A DNA stretch of 36,104 nucleotides from Planctomyces sp. SH-PL62 (GTDB taxonomy: Bacteria; Planctomycetota; Planctomycetia; Planctomycetales; Planctomycetaceae), in the NCBI GenBank assembly GCA_945905295.1, contig CAMDPX010000052.1, positions 1 to 36,104 on the forward strand, read 5' to 3'. The notes beneath the pieces were generated by a model. The model was not told the origin of the DNA, made no database searches, and saw only the letters and a list, made by a program, of their open reading frames with translations. Every line of letters begins with the position of its first letter. Position 1 is the first letter of the stretch. Shown here one piece after another: positions 1-8,351 of the stretch. A program made the translations under genes and the position numbers.

Positions 1-17
1 AGTTCGCCACGGGACCG

Positions 18-40
18 GGGGGCTGACGCCGCACCGCTCG
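18..40. repeat. Truncated GC-rich palindromic element (right arm)
   Basis: This is the right arm of the same family found complete at 2651-2720 and 22851-22941: a G run, GCTGACGCC and then CCGCTCGC. The left arm would lie before the window start. It sits 3' of the VanZ-like gene. Confidence 0.6.
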
Positions 41-89
41 CCAGAACGTCTAACGGATGACCGTGCGAGGTACAACCAATTCGACGGCT

Positions 90-503
90 TCAGATCTGGC
101 TTTGGTTTTCCGTCTCGCGTCGGTTCAGCACTCGGCGGCAGAGTTGCCACACGAGCAACCCGCAGACGGCTCCGGTGAGGTCGGCCAGCCAGTCGAGGAA
201 TTCGCACTGGCGGTTGATGCCGGGCAGCATTTGCGTCAGCTCATCGACGACGCCGGTCAGCGCGACCAGGCAGCCAATCGCCAGAGTCGCACGCCACGTC
301 ACCGGCCGCAGAGTCCATAACCGAGTGGCCATCAGGAATGCCAACCCGAAGTACGCGCCGAAGTGCAGCAACTTGTCGTTGCCTTCGAGCGAGATCACAT
401 CTTCGGGATGCGGCAGGTGCGTGCCGGTGATCAACGCGGTCAGATAAACCAGCAGTACGACACCGCTCCAACGCCGCAGCCACTTCGTATCGCAGAATGA
501 CAT
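90..503 (-). CDS. VanZ-like family membrane protein
   Basis: A 137-residue protein with about four hydrophobic segments (roughly residues 12-28, 46-62, 70-88 and 106-122). It has the pattern typical of VanZ-like proteins: an early 'GNDKLLHFGAYFGLAFL' stretch (conserved K and H at the first loop) and a later 'DELTQMLPGINRQCEFLDW' stretch (E, Q, R and D). VanZ-like proteins are small integral membrane proteins; VanZ gives low-level teicoplanin resistance, but the role of most homologues is unknown. The ATG lies 9 nt after the stop of the STAS gene on the same strand and has no clear Shine-Dalgarno, so translational coupling is likely. It is the last gene of the signalling cluster. Family is fairly sure; function is open. 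Confidence 0.82.
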   Translation of the reverse strand: MSFCDTKWLRRWSGVVLLVYLTALITGTHLPHPEDVISLEGNDKLLHFGAYFGLAFLMATRLWTLRPVTWRATLAIGCLVALTGVVDELTQMLPGINRQCEFLDWLADLTGAVCGLLVWQLCRRVLNRRETENQSQI

Positions 504-512
504 GGCGGCATG

Positions 513-857
513 TTACCCGGCGCTCAGGAAGCTCGCGACCGCGTCGATGACCGAATCGAACGTGTCGAGATGATGGTCCAGGCGCGTGATCTCGAACAGT
601 TTTTGTCCGGTTTCGGTCAGGCTACAGATCTTGAGATTGCCGCCATGCTGCCGCAGTTCGTCGCGCAGGTCGAGCAGCGCGGTCAGCCCCGCGCTATCGA
701 ACGTCTCGGTGCGGTCCATCTGAGCGACGACGCAGACGGTCCCTTGCGACACCGGCGTCTCGAGTGCGTTCATCAGTTCGCGCGCGGCGTCTTCGTGAAA
801 TTCTTCGGGCGTGTGCGCGACGAGAACTCGGCCAAAGGTTTCGGTGTTGATGGCCAT
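513..857 (-). CDS. STAS-domain protein (anti-sigma factor antagonist type)
   Basis: A 114-residue protein consisting of a single STAS domain. The conserved 'FDSAGLTALL' stretch contains Ser55, the position phosphorylated in SpoIIAA/RsbV-type antagonists, followed by a typical 'LRQHGGNLKICSL' strand-loop and a C-terminal 'LDTFDSVIDAV' helix. I chose the ATG at 857 because AAGGAA lies 8 nt upstream; the frame is open further, but that part runs into the hairpin element at 875-940 and would be a non-native leader. Such proteins bind anti-sigma kinases in partner-switching systems. No RsbW-like kinase is in the window, so the partner is unknown. It lies between the diguanylate cyclase and vanZ-like genes. 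Confidence 0.88.
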   Translation of the reverse strand: MAINTETFGRVLVAHTPEEFHEDAARELMNALETPVSQGTVCVVAQMDRTETFDSAGLTALLDLRDELRQHGGNLKICSLTETGQKLFEITRLDHHLDTFDSVIDAVASFLSAG

Positions 858-874
858 GCGGCAATTCCTTGTCG

Positions 875-940
875 GTAGCCACGCTCGCCAGAGCGTGGGT
901 TTTCTGGTGACGCGGCCCACGCTCTGGCGAGCGTGGCTAC
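875..940. repeat. GTAG/CTAC double-hairpin element
   Basis: GTAG (875-878) is followed by the hairpin CCACGCTC-GCCA-GAGCGTGG, an 18-nt spacer, an inverted copy of the same hairpin (917-936) and CTAC (937-940). The hairpins are identical. The element fills the gap between the diguanylate cyclase and STAS genes. The layout resembles a BIME made of two inverted REP units. Confidence 0.85.
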
Positions 941-968
941 GTTTGGTTGCGACTCCGCCACTTCAGTT

Positions 969-2576
969 TCACCGCAGCGTAAATTGAATGGACTCGTCCA
1001 GCGCGGCGATCTTCGGTTGCAAGGGATCGTGTGCCTCGACGCGATTACGGCCATCGTTTTTGGCGCGGTACAGGGCTTTGTCCGCGAGTCGAATCAGCCG
1101 TGAGGCGTTGGTCGCGGGACGGTTCAGTTCGGCGACACCGAAACTGGCGGTTACGTGAAGTCGATTGCTGTTGTGAGTGACAGGATGAGCCTCCAAAGCG
1201 GCGCGGAGCATCTCGGCCAGTTCCATCCCGCGTTCGAGCGTTTCGCCAGGCAGAGCGCAGATGAATTCCTCGCCGCCGTACCGAGCCATCACGGCATGGT
1301 CGGGCATAATCGCCTTCGACCAGATGGCCACTTCTTGCAGCACCTTGTCCCCCGCCTGATGGCCGTAGTTGTCGTTGCAGCTTTTGAAGTCATCCAGATC
1401 GCTCATCACCACCGTCAGCGGTTGGCCGCGTGTGTGGGCGTCCTCGGTCAAGCGTTCCAGCTCTTCGAGGAACGACGCATGGTTGAGCAAACCGGTCAGG
1501 CTATCGCGTCTGGCCATGTCGTCGATGGCTCGGAAGAGCTGCGCGTTCTTCAGGCTGAGCGCGCAGTGGTTGGCCAAGATATGCAACATGCGGACGAAGG
1601 TGGGCCCCTCGTCCGCGGCGTCGTTGACGACTAACACGCCGATCAAATCCGCACCGACCAGCAGCGGCGCGACAGCGCTTGGCAGCGAGCGGCCCGACAA
1701 TTCCACGGCGTCCACTTTGCCGGCGTTCAAATCGCGCCGTGTCAGAATGCGCTGTTGATTGCGAACCCATTCGAATTCGGCGGGAGTCGCCGCGGATTGA
1801 GCGAGGACGTCGCGCATCGAATCGGGAACCGGCACACCGTCCGCCGGAGCCGCATTCGTAAAGCGACCATCCCGCACGCTCCACAGATGCAGTTCGGCCT
1901 GTCCGCAGCGGAGCACTTCTTTCGCCGTATCCAGAATGGCGGAGACCAGCGCGTTGAGTTCCAGTTCGGACGACAACCGGTGTCCGATCTGCTGCATCGA
2001 GAGCAACAGCATCGCGAAGTCGAACACGTCGGGGTCCAACACGGGGGACGTCGGCGCGTCGGCGAAGTCGGCCAACATCTGGCCGAACGCCGGGTCCACG
2101 TTCGCCGACTTGCGAGAGGGGACCGGTGGAGGATTCAAGCCGAAGACCGGAATCTCTCCGGAATTGCACAGGCTGCGATCGTAGGCATACAGCTTGCGCA
2201 CCAACTCCATTTGTTGAGACTCCAAATCGTTGATCTTTTGCAGCCGGTTCCGGCTGGATTGGCAGACCAGCAAGCTCAGGATCAGCAGCGGCACTGTGCC
2301 AATCACACTGCACAGCAGGGCTTGTGAAATCGAGAGATCCGCACCCTCGATCCAGCAGACTCCCATCCCCAAGGTGGCCGAGGCTCCTGCCAAGAGTTGG
2401 GTTGTTTTCTCGTCCCCTCGCAACGCCACGAGCGCCATCACGACCATCAGCACCAGAAACGTCCCCAGACCGGCGATCCACGGATGCCACGACGTCAACT
2501 GCGCCATCACAACCGTGATGCCGCCTAGCGTCAGCAGATGCCGAGCGATCGAGTTTTCGGTCAAGAAGGTCAACAT
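969..2576 (-). CDS. Membrane GAF-GGDEF diguanylate cyclase
   Basis: A 535-residue protein predicted to make cyclic di-GMP from two GTP. About four hydrophobic segments lie in residues 12-107, then a linker, a GAF-like sensor domain (about 205-345) and a C-terminal GGDEF domain starting at 'DSLTGLLNHASF' (358). The active-site motif is GGEEF (434-438), which is a catalytically competent form. The usual inhibitory I-site RxxD, nine to six residues before GGEEF, reads PDHA here, so product inhibition at that site should be absent. The ATG at 2576 is preferred to an upstream in-frame TTG at 2627. The gene lies 54 nt after the response-regulator gene, so a phosphorelay-to-c-di-GMP link is plausible, though not shown by the sequence. 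Confidence 0.9.
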   Translation of the reverse strand: MLTFLTENSIARHLLTLGGITVVMAQLTSWHPWIAGLGTFLVLMVVMALVALRGDEKTTQLLAGASATLGMGVCWIEGADLSISQALLCSVIGTVPLLILSLLVCQSSRNRLQKINDLESQQMELVRKLYAYDRSLCNSGEIPVFGLNPPPVPSRKSANVDPAFGQMLADFADAPTSPVLDPDVFDFAMLLLSMQQIGHRLSSELELNALVSAILDTAKEVLRCGQAELHLWSVRDGRFTNAAPADGVPVPDSMRDVLAQSAATPAEFEWVRNQQRILTRRDLNAGKVDAVELSGRSLPSAVAPLLVGADLIGVLVVNDAADEGPTFVRMLHILANHCALSLKNAQLFRAIDDMARRDSLTGLLNHASFLEELERLTEDAHTRGQPLTVVMSDLDDFKSCNDNYGHQAGDKVLQEVAIWSKAIMPDHAVMARYGGEEFICALPGETLERGMELAEMLRAALEAHPVTHNSNRLHVTASFGVAELNRPATNASRLIRLADKALYRAKNDGRNRVEAHDPLQPKIAALDESIQFTLR

Positions 2577-2630
2577 GAATGACTCACGGTTGGCAGGCCA
2601 AGTGTCTGCACGCGATGTTTGGGACAACGT

Positions 2631-3137
2631 CTAATTTGCGAGGACTTCTGGCGAGCGGGGCGGCGTCAGCCCCCCGGTACTTTCGCCGTAGGACCGTGGG
2701 GCTGACGCCGCCCCGCTCGCCTGTCCGACATCGAGACTCGCGAGTCCTGGATTCGCGACCGAGGCGGAGGCTTCCAACAATGTGTTCGCCAACGCGATCA
2801 GTTCGCGCGGTGAGAACGGCTTACAAAGAACCTGGCTCACGCCGTACTCCTGACGGATTTCGTCCTCTTCCAATTCAAAGCCCTTGGCCGTCAACAGGAT
2901 CACCGGCAAGTCGTGCAGTTTCGGGTCCGACCGCAATCGCTTGATCAATCCCAAGCCATCCAGCCGGGGCATCTGCAAATCGGTGATGAGCAGTTGCGGA
3001 GGCTGACGCTGGATCGACTCCCACGCGGCTTGGCCGTCGTTGGCGCTCGTGACCTGAAAGCCGGCTTTGGAAAACTTCAACGACACCGCCAGCACGATAT
3101 GCGGTTCGTCGTCACAGACATGAATGTGGTAGCTCAT
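2631..3137 (-). CDS. CheY-like response regulator with repeat-encoded tail
   Basis: A 168-residue single receiver domain. The acidic pair is Asp9/Asp10, the phospho-acceptor is Asp53 in 'ITDLQMPRLDG', Thr83 lies in 'LLTAKGF', and Lys106 in 'LCKPFSP'. No output domain follows; the receiver ends near residue 125. Residues about 140-162 are encoded by the palindromic element at 2651-2720 and read as a Ser/Ala/Pro/Gly-rich tail, so the end of the protein is acquired rather than ancestral. The gene is 73 nt downstream of a histidine kinase on the same strand, its likely phosphodonor. Confidence 0.92.
   Translation of the reverse strand: MSYHIHVCDDEPHIVLAVSLKFSKAGFQVTSANDGQAAWESIQRQPPQLLITDLQMPRLDGLGLIKRLRSDPKLHDLPVILLTAKGFELEEDEIRQEYGVSQVLCKPFSPRELIALANTLLEASASVANPGLASLDVGQASGAASAPRSYGESTGGLTPPRSPEVLAN
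2651..2720. repeat. GC-rich palindromic element (GCGAGCGG family)
   Basis: The left arm starts GCGAGCGGGGCGGCGTCAGC and the right arm is its inverted copy ending at 2720, with about 20 nt between. Each arm folds by itself (a G run, GCGTCAGC, then a C run). It lies at the 3' end of the response-regulator gene and encodes its C-terminal tail. Same family as 18-40 and 22851-22941. Confidence 0.85.
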
Positions 3138-3159
3138 AACGGTCTTTCAATTTCAGTTC

Positions 3160-3219
3160 GTAGCCTGACTCTCCGAGTCGGGACTTCGTCGCAGCACCCG
3201 ACTCGGAGAGTCAAGCTAC
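3160..3219. repeat. GTAG/CTAC double-hairpin element (GACTC-TCC-GAGTC)
   Basis: GTAG (3160-3163) precedes the hairpin GACTC-TCC-GAGTC; the inverted unit GACTC-GGA-GAGTC lies at 3200-3212 and CTAC at 3216-3219. It fills the kinase to response-regulator gap. The last two kinase codons and its TGA stop are read from this element. An interrupted copy of the same family lies at 26812-26969. Confidence 0.86.
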
Positions 3220-4662
3220 GACGGCTTCCGGTTTGTTTTCCGTCTTCTTAGGTCGTTTTGAGTCGTGATGTCCCAGCGGAATCCGCATCGAGAACTTCGA
3301 GCCGACACCAACGGTGGACTCGACGGCGATGTGGCCGTTGTGCATGTCCTGGACGATCGACTGCACGAACGCCAAGCCCAGGCCGGTCCCTTTGGCCGAG
3401 TGCTGATGTTCGGGGACTCGATAGAACCGGTCGAAAATCTTCGGCAGCGATTCGAGCGGAATGCCGTAGCCGGTGTCCTCGACCGAAATGATCGCTTCCA
3501 GCTCTTCCATGTGGCTGCGAAGCGTGATGCGGCCGTTCTCCGGCGTGTACTTCACGGCATTCGACAGCAGGTTGATGATCGCCTGACCGAGCAAATCGCG
3601 ATCGACATGCACCGGCAGGTAAAGCTGACTGAGGTCCGCGACGAATTGCTGACCGCGCTCGTCGGTCAGCGGTTTGATCACGTCGATCGCCTTGTTGACG
3701 ACGTCGTTCAGGTCGCAGTCCTCGCGAGTGACCTTGACCGCGCCGCTCTCGATGCGGGCCAGGTTCAGCAGGTTGCTGACCATCCGGTTCAAGCGATCCA
3801 CCTGGTAGTCGATCTTCTCGAACATCTCTTTCTGCTCGTCAGGCTCAGAGACGTCGCCATCGACCAGCAGTTCGAGGAACGCCTTGATGCTGGCCATCGG
3901 CGTCTTGAATTCGTGAGCGACCGACGACACGAAATCGGCGTGCCGAGTCTTCGCCGACTTCTCTTCGCGCACGTCGGTCAACACCGCCAGCGTGCCGAGC
4001 AGTTCGCCCTGGTCGTCGAACAGCGCCGTCACGGTCGCACGGAATGGGACGGCCTGCTGATTGATCGTAAAGATCAATTCCGCCGTCCGCCGCGGAGCCG
4101 CTGCCGCTCGCGTGCGTGTGTCGTGGATCAACTGCTGAAACGCCACCAGCTTTTTGAGATCGCCATACGTGCCGGAAGGGGACGCCCCTTCGGCTTCGGC
4201 GATCCCTAAGTGGCGCGCGCCCGTATTCGCAAACAGCACATGGTCGCGCGTGTCGCACAGCACGACTGGCTGATCGATCGCACGCAGCGCCGCGTCCAGC
4301 CGCCGGGCTTGTTTCTTTTGCAACTTCGTGGCGACTTCCAGTTCCCCTTTCGTCGAGTTCAGCCGTTTCAATTCCGACTCGTACTGCTGCAACAGGATGA
4401 CCGCGGCTTGAGTCACTTCACCGAAGATGCCGCCGGAATTCCGTGTGCCGGAAAGTTCCGGATGTCGCAGCCGAGCCTTCGCCTCCTGCTGCCCGCGATG
4501 CACCCAGACAGCGGTCAGCAGGCTGCCGGCCACGGCCGAGACGCCCACGCACAAGGGCATCAGTACTCCCGGTGCGATGCACAACGAGAGGACGACGCCG
4601 CCCGCTCCCGCGCTCAACGCTGGCCAGCCAGAGTTCCAAAGAGTATGACGATCCCAGTTCAT
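3211..4662 (-). CDS. PAS-containing sensor histidine kinase
   Basis: A 483-residue kinase. Two hydrophobic segments lie near residues 18-54, then a short coiled region (about 90-125), a PAS-like domain (about 126-235), HisKA with the H-box 'SSVAHEFKTPMASIK' (His250), and HATPase_c with N-box Asn368 in 'INLLSNAVKYTP', the G1 box DTGYG (396-400) and the G2 box GTGLGL (425-430). All catalytic motifs are present. The ATG at 4662 has AAGGAT 8 nt upstream. The hydrophobic segments are close together, so there is little extracytoplasmic sensor. It probably phosphorylates the response regulator encoded next. The stop codon comes from the hairpin element at 3160-3219. Confidence 0.93.
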   Translation of the reverse strand: MNWDRHTLWNSGWPALSAGAGGVVLSLCIAPGVLMPLCVGVSAVAGSLLTAVWVHRGQQEAKARLRHPELSGTRNSGGIFGEVTQAAVILLQQYESELKRLNSTKGELEVATKLQKKQARRLDAALRAIDQPVVLCDTRDHVLFANTGARHLGIAEAEGASPSGTYGDLKKLVAFQQLIHDTRTRAAAAPRRTAELIFTINQQAVPFRATVTALFDDQGELLGTLAVLTDVREEKSAKTRHADFVSSVAHEFKTPMASIKAFLELLVDGDVSEPDEQKEMFEKIDYQVDRLNRMVSNLLNLARIESGAVKVTREDCDLNDVVNKAIDVIKPLTDERGQQFVADLSQLYLPVHVDRDLLGQAIINLLSNAVKYTPENGRITLRSHMEELEAIISVEDTGYGIPLESLPKIFDRFYRVPEHQHSAKGTGLGLAFVQSIVQDMHNGHIAVESTVGVGSKFSMRIPLGHHDSKRPKKTENKPEAVVA

Positions 4663-4816
4663 GCGGCACGATCCTTACGATTGACACCATCGGCGCAGCG
4701 GTGCTCCACCTTGGCCGACAAAACGTAGGTCACGTTCCGCGATGCGTCCAAAAGACAACGGAGATTTCCCCCAAGTTGCCTGGCCGGATGCCGCGAACCG
4801 ACAGCCGATCGCCGTT

Positions 4817-4852
4817 ATTTCAAATTTCAAATCTCAGATCTCAAATTTCAAA
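4817..4852. repeat. AT-rich AAATTTCAAATC repeat
   Basis: A run of ATTTCAAATTTCAAATCTC units centred on the palindrome CTCAGATCTC, ending 10 nt before the start codon of the nagA-like gene. The same family occurs in frame at 16801-16846 and at 35401-35438. It stands out by its low GC against a GC-rich background. It may displace the native ribosome-binding region of the gene. Confidence 0.7.
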
Positions 4853-4862
4853 GAGCCCCTCC

Positions 4863-6014
4863 ATGCAACTCTGCGGACGCAGCTATGTGAACGGAGAACC
4901 GATCTGCGTAACGGTCGAAGGCGAACGCATCGCCCGCGTCGAACCCGCGTGGCCCGAACGAGACGCCGCCGAGTGGCCGTGGATCGCGCCCGGCCTGTTC
5001 GACTTGCAGATCAACGGTCACAAAGGCGTTTGGTTCTGCGATCCGAAGCTGACCGAGCAGCAAGTGCTGTCGGTGCTCGACGCGCATTTCGCCTTCGGGA
5101 TCACACGACTCTGCCCGACGCTCATTACCGCCAGTTTCGCTGCGCTCGCCGCCGGTGTCGGCGCGATTCGGCAAGCGTGCGAGTCCGCATCGTGGGCCGA
5201 CAAGATGGTCCCCGGCATTCATCTGGAAGGACCAAGCATTTCGCCGGAAGAAGGCCCGCGCGGAGCGCACCCGCTGAATCAGATCCGCCCCGCCGATTGG
5301 AAAGAATTCAGCCGCCTGCAAGAGATCTCCGGCAATCGCATTCGACTCGTGACGCTCGCGCCGGAGACCGGCAACGCGGTCGAGTTCATTCGCCAGGCGG
5401 TCGCATCGGGCGTGACGGTCTCCATCGGCCACACCGCCGCGACTCCGGAACAAGTGACCGCCGCGGTCGACGCCGGAGCAACCCTCAGCACGCATCTGGG
5501 CAACGGCGCTCACGGCATGATTCGCCGGCATCCCAACTACATCTGGGAGCAACTCGGCGACAAGCGTCTGTTCGCCTGCGTCATCACCGACGGACATCAT
5601 CTCCCGGCCAGCGTGATCCGTTCGATCGTCCGGGCGAAATCGACGCTGCACACGATCATCACCTGCGACTCCGCCGGCTTGGCCGGCTGTCCCCCCGGCC
5701 GCTACCAGATCGAATCGGGAGAGGTCGAAATCCTGCCCGAAGGGAAGATCGTGGTCGCCGCGAACCCACAGTATCTGGCCGGCTCGGCACAACTGACCGA
5801 TGCTTGTGTGGCCTACGCGATTCAGGCCGCCGGCCTCTCACTGCACGACGCCTGGAACATGGCCAGTCGCAACACCGCGCGAGCTCTGAAAGTCGAAGAG
5901 CACCGCCTCGCACGCGGCTCGCGAGCCGACCTGACGCTCTTCGATTGGAACGGTCCCGGCGACAGCATCCGGATCCGCGCCACCATCGCCGCCGGAGAGC
6001 GGCGATTTGGGTAG
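4863..6014 (+). CDS. nagA: N-acetylglucosamine-6-phosphate deacetylase family protein
   Basis: A 383-residue amidohydrolase that fits NagA, which removes acetate from GlcNAc-6-phosphate during amino-sugar and cell-wall recycling. Visible motifs are 'PGLFDLQINGH' (43-53, the first metal-site strand), HLEGP (120-124, with the metal-binding Glu122), 'SIGHTAATPEQV' (His190), 'THLGNGAHGMIRRHP' (His211, the place of THLFNAM in classical NagA), 'TDGHHL' (242-247) and 'TCDSAGLAG' with Asp269 as the likely catalytic Asp. The loop after His211 differs from the classical form, so substrate preference could vary. The start is the ATG right after the AT-rich repeat; the Shine-Dalgarno is weak. The frame is open far upstream, but that part overlaps the divergent kinase promoter region. 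Confidence 0.85.
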   Translation: MQLCGRSYVNGEPICVTVEGERIARVEPAWPERDAAEWPWIAPGLFDLQINGHKGVWFCDPKLTEQQVLSVLDAHFAFGITRLCPTLITASFAALAAGVGAIRQACESASWADKMVPGIHLEGPSISPEEGPRGAHPLNQIRPADWKEFSRLQEISGNRIRLVTLAPETGNAVEFIRQAVASGVTVSIGHTAATPEQVTAAVDAGATLSTHLGNGAHGMIRRHPNYIWEQLGDKRLFACVITDGHHLPASVIRSIVRAKSTLHTIITCDSAGLAGCPPGRYQIESGEVEILPEGKIVVAANPQYLAGSAQLTDACVAYAIQAAGLSLHDAWNMASRNTARALKVEEHRLARGSRADLTLFDWNGPGDSIRIRATIAAGERRFG

Positions 6015-6031
6015 AACCTGTTTCAAAACTC

Positions 6032-6112
6032 GTAGGTCAGGCTTTCTAGCCTGACTCGAATTGGCAAAACACGTCAATCGTTGACCGGGTCAGCCTGGAA
6101 AGGCTGACCTAC
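6032..6112. repeat. GTAG/CTAC double-hairpin element with compensatory arms
   Basis: GTAG (6032-6035) precedes GTCAGGCT-TTCT-AGCCTGAC; the inverted unit GTCAGCCT-GGAA-AGGCTGAC is at 6089-6108 and CTAC at 6109-6112. Read in the same direction, the two stems differ by a paired G:C to C:G swap. It lies just 3' of the nagA-like gene and could help end transcription. The rest of 6113-6323 shows no gene I can support. Confidence 0.84.
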
Positions 6113-6323
6113 TATTGCTATTGTCGCTTTCTCGCGACATGCTGCCGAATGGCAACATCGCCGTGAGTCAGGAACCCCACGCTTGTTCGCGACACTCGGT
6201 GATTTCGCGAGGTTTCCCGCTCTCGGTGCCGTCGGCTCGGCTCGGCGTGGCACTGGCTTTGCTTTTGAGATCCACGTCTTCATTCGGATCGCTCAGTTTG
6301 CGTACTCACGGGGAGTCACAACG

Positions 6324-7196
6324 GTGAATCAAAGGCTCGTCGCAGAATTCACGGCAATGGTGGCGGCACAGGCCCCTCTCATCATTGAGGGGACGGTACC
6401 GCTCGCCGAAGGACCGTTGTGTGTCTATTGGCAACACAGCAAGACGCTGTGGCCGCGTCGCCGGCGGGAACTCGAAGAGCTGTGTTCGCAGCCCGACTCC
6501 ATAGCACCTTTCGATCGAGTTCCGCGAATGGTCGCGATCGCGAGCGACCTCTTGGTTGGCGAGCTGCTGACTCGTGTGGCGGGAGCGGTCCTGACCGCCT
6601 GCGATCGCCGACAACGCTTGAAACGCGCCGAGCCGATTGCTCGCAACGTGCTGGCGGTCCATCAGCAGTGCCGAGCCAGCGTGTTGAAGATCTTGCTGCA
6701 TTCGACCAGCCTGCCGGCGGATCAACTGGCCGAACTGGACCGCTTGCGGCGGCGAGTCGAACGCTGGGTGGATGTGTTGCTCGGCCCCTTGATCGCTCAC
6801 TATGGCAACGAGCTGTCCGACTTCGCGTTCGATCCGCGCCGCGCCCGGGACTTCGGCGAGGAACAATCCCCAGCACGATTTCAGTCCACTTCGCAACCAC
6901 GCTGGAGCTTCTTGCTCGCGGGATTGCGTTCGGCTTTTCCCAACGGTTCGACAACCGTTTCCAGCAACGATCCGTCGATGCCGATTCTGCGTTCGGTCAT
7001 GGCTCTGTTTCCTGACAACGTCTTTCAGGCCGAGGGCCCGATCCAATCGCTGCGACAATCTCGCATCGTCCGCAGCAGCGAACAGTCGGAAGGACCGCTC
7101 GAACTCTCGGACGAGTCGTTGCAGTGCTTGCGACACGATTTGGCTTCGTCCACCCGCCGCGCTCCACCACCGTCGTCTCAGCAATGGATGTCGTAG
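6324..7196 (+). CDS. Conserved-looking protein of unknown function
   Basis: I do not recognise this 290-residue protein. It looks soluble: no signal peptide or membrane segment, an N-terminal part with 'LIIEGTVPLAEGPLCVYWQHSK', a helical Arg-rich middle ('LDRLRRRVERWVDVLLGPLI', about residues 180-200) and a low-complexity Ser/Arg/Pro C-terminus. I chose the GTG at 6324 because GGGGAG lies 7 nt upstream; the frame is open to the left but has no better start. The stop codon TAG is part of the GTAG foot of the hairpin element at 7193-7258. Codon use matches a GC-rich coding region. It follows the nagA-like gene at about 310 bp, so a shared operon is uncertain. Confidence 0.6.
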   Translation: MNQRLVAEFTAMVAAQAPLIIEGTVPLAEGPLCVYWQHSKTLWPRRRRELEELCSQPDSIAPFDRVPRMVAIASDLLVGELLTRVAGAVLTACDRRQRLKRAEPIARNVLAVHQQCRASVLKILLHSTSLPADQLAELDRLRRRVERWVDVLLGPLIAHYGNELSDFAFDPRRARDFGEEQSPARFQSTSQPRWSFLLAGLRSAFPNGSTTVSSNDPSMPILRSVMALFPDNVFQAEGPIQSLRQSRIVRSSEQSEGPLELSDESLQCLRHDLASSTRRAPPPSSQQWMS

Positions 7197-7258
7197 CCGC
7201 GTTCGCCAGAACGTGAGCCGCGAGCAAAGCAACCCACGCGCAGGTGAGGCGTGGCTAC
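7193..7258. repeat. GTAG/CTAC double-hairpin element between convergent genes
   Basis: GTAG (7193-7196) precedes CGTTC-GCCA-GAACG; the inverted unit CCACGC...GCGTGG is at 7234-7254 and CTAC at 7255-7258. The right unit resembles the family at 875-940; the left unit has diverged but keeps its stem and GCCA loop. It occupies the gap between convergent genes and could serve as a two-way terminator. Its GTAG supplies the TAG stop of the upstream gene. Confidence 0.75.
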
Positions 7259-7275
7259 GACGCATTACTGGCCCA

Positions 7276-8139
7276 TCACTTCTTCAGCGCTTCGCCGACG
7301 AACTCAAACAGCGCCTTCGTGGATGGATCATCGGGCAGTCCCAGCTCCGCGTTGATCCGCGTGTGGTTGGTCTCTTTGGCGCCGAAGACCGTGACGGGAA
7401 GTCCCGCGTCCTTCAGCACGGCACCGAGTCGTTGCGCCTGCGCCGCGTTGTCGGGATGGTCGGCGACGTGCAGGATCAGGAACGGAGGGATGTTCTTGCC
7501 CTTCGCCACATGCGTGACGGCGGAGAGGTCGCGATGTTTCTCCGGAGTGTTGCCGAACTTCTCACGGTGACCAACTTTGGCCTGCGGCTGACCATGCACT
7601 CGGCGGCGCGTCTCGGCCGTCTCAATGATGGCCGGCACGTCGTAGGTGTCGCCATCGACGGGCACGCAACCTTTGAGAACGTTGAACGGAACGCCTTCGG
7701 CCTTCAAGTAGCGATCGTCGATGCTGATTAACGCGGCGAGCTGCGCTCCGGCGGAATGCCCCATGACAAAGATCCGTTTCGGATCGCCACCATGCTCGGC
7801 GATGTGCTTGTGGACCCAGCCCAGCGACTTCGCCACATCGCGAATGATCGTCTCCATGTCCACGCCCGGCAGGAGTCGGTAGTTGGTGGCGACAAAGACG
7901 AATCCCTTCTCCACAAAAATCTGCGGCTTCAGTTGAACGCTGGTTTTGTCACCGGCCTGCCAGCCGCCTCCGTGAATCCAGAAGACCACAGGCAGGTTCT
8001 TCGCACCTGCCGGCGAATAAACATCGAGCACCTGCCGCTCGTGCGCCGGCTCGGCGTAGGGGATGTTGCGTTTGACGTCCTGAGCTTGTGCTTCAGGCAA
8101 GAGAACGAAGGCGACGAGGAGCAGGGTGAGGTGTTTCAT
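7276..8139 (-). CDS. Secreted alpha/beta hydrolase (esterase/lipase type)
   Basis: A 287-residue enzyme with a Sec-type signal peptide ('[17 protein letters not shown]', cleavage likely near residue 19-20). The fold-3/carboxylesterase-like signature is clear: the oxyanion motif HGGGW (56-60), the nucleophile elbow GHSAG (Ser129), an acid candidate Asp227 in 'LHVADHPDN' and His259 in 'KETNHTRIN'. Such enzymes hydrolyse esters, and planctomycete versions may act on acetylated polysaccharides. The start at 8139 is supported by GGAGG 7 nt upstream and by the signal peptide; the frame continues upstream without meaning. It converges with the unknown gene ending at 7196. Confidence 0.9.
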   Translation of the reverse strand: MKHLTLLLVAFVLLPEAQAQDVKRNIPYAEPAHERQVLDVYSPAGAKNLPVVFWIHGGGWQAGDKTSVQLKPQIFVEKGFVFVATNYRLLPGVDMETIIRDVAKSLGWVHKHIAEHGGDPKRIFVMGHSAGAQLAALISIDDRYLKAEGVPFNVLKGCVPVDGDTYDVPAIIETAETRRRVHGQPQAKVGHREKFGNTPEKHRDLSAVTHVAKGKNIPPFLILHVADHPDNAAQAQRLGAVLKDAGLPVTVFGAKETNHTRINAELGLPDDPSTKALFEFVGEALKK

Positions 8140-8351
8140 GCGGTGCCTCCAGCAGTGAGGAACGATCAGCCAAGAACGCGAGAGTATCTTATGAGTCCTT
8201 CTGCGTGGCTCGGAAGGCAGTCCCGAAACCCGGTCAACACGAATGAGGTTGAAACTTTGAACCGGGGCTAGTGGCACAGATCAGAATTCACCTTCCGCCA
8301 GAACCATCGCTTGTTGCCTGTTGATCAGAACGTGAAATTCAGGCCGATGTT

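Noticed and set aside
6306-7265. Long minus-strand reading frame opposite the unknown protein
   Set aside because: It overlaps the plus-strand frame completely, has no ribosome-binding site, and its Arg/Gln-rich composition is typical of an antisense shadow in GC-rich DNA.
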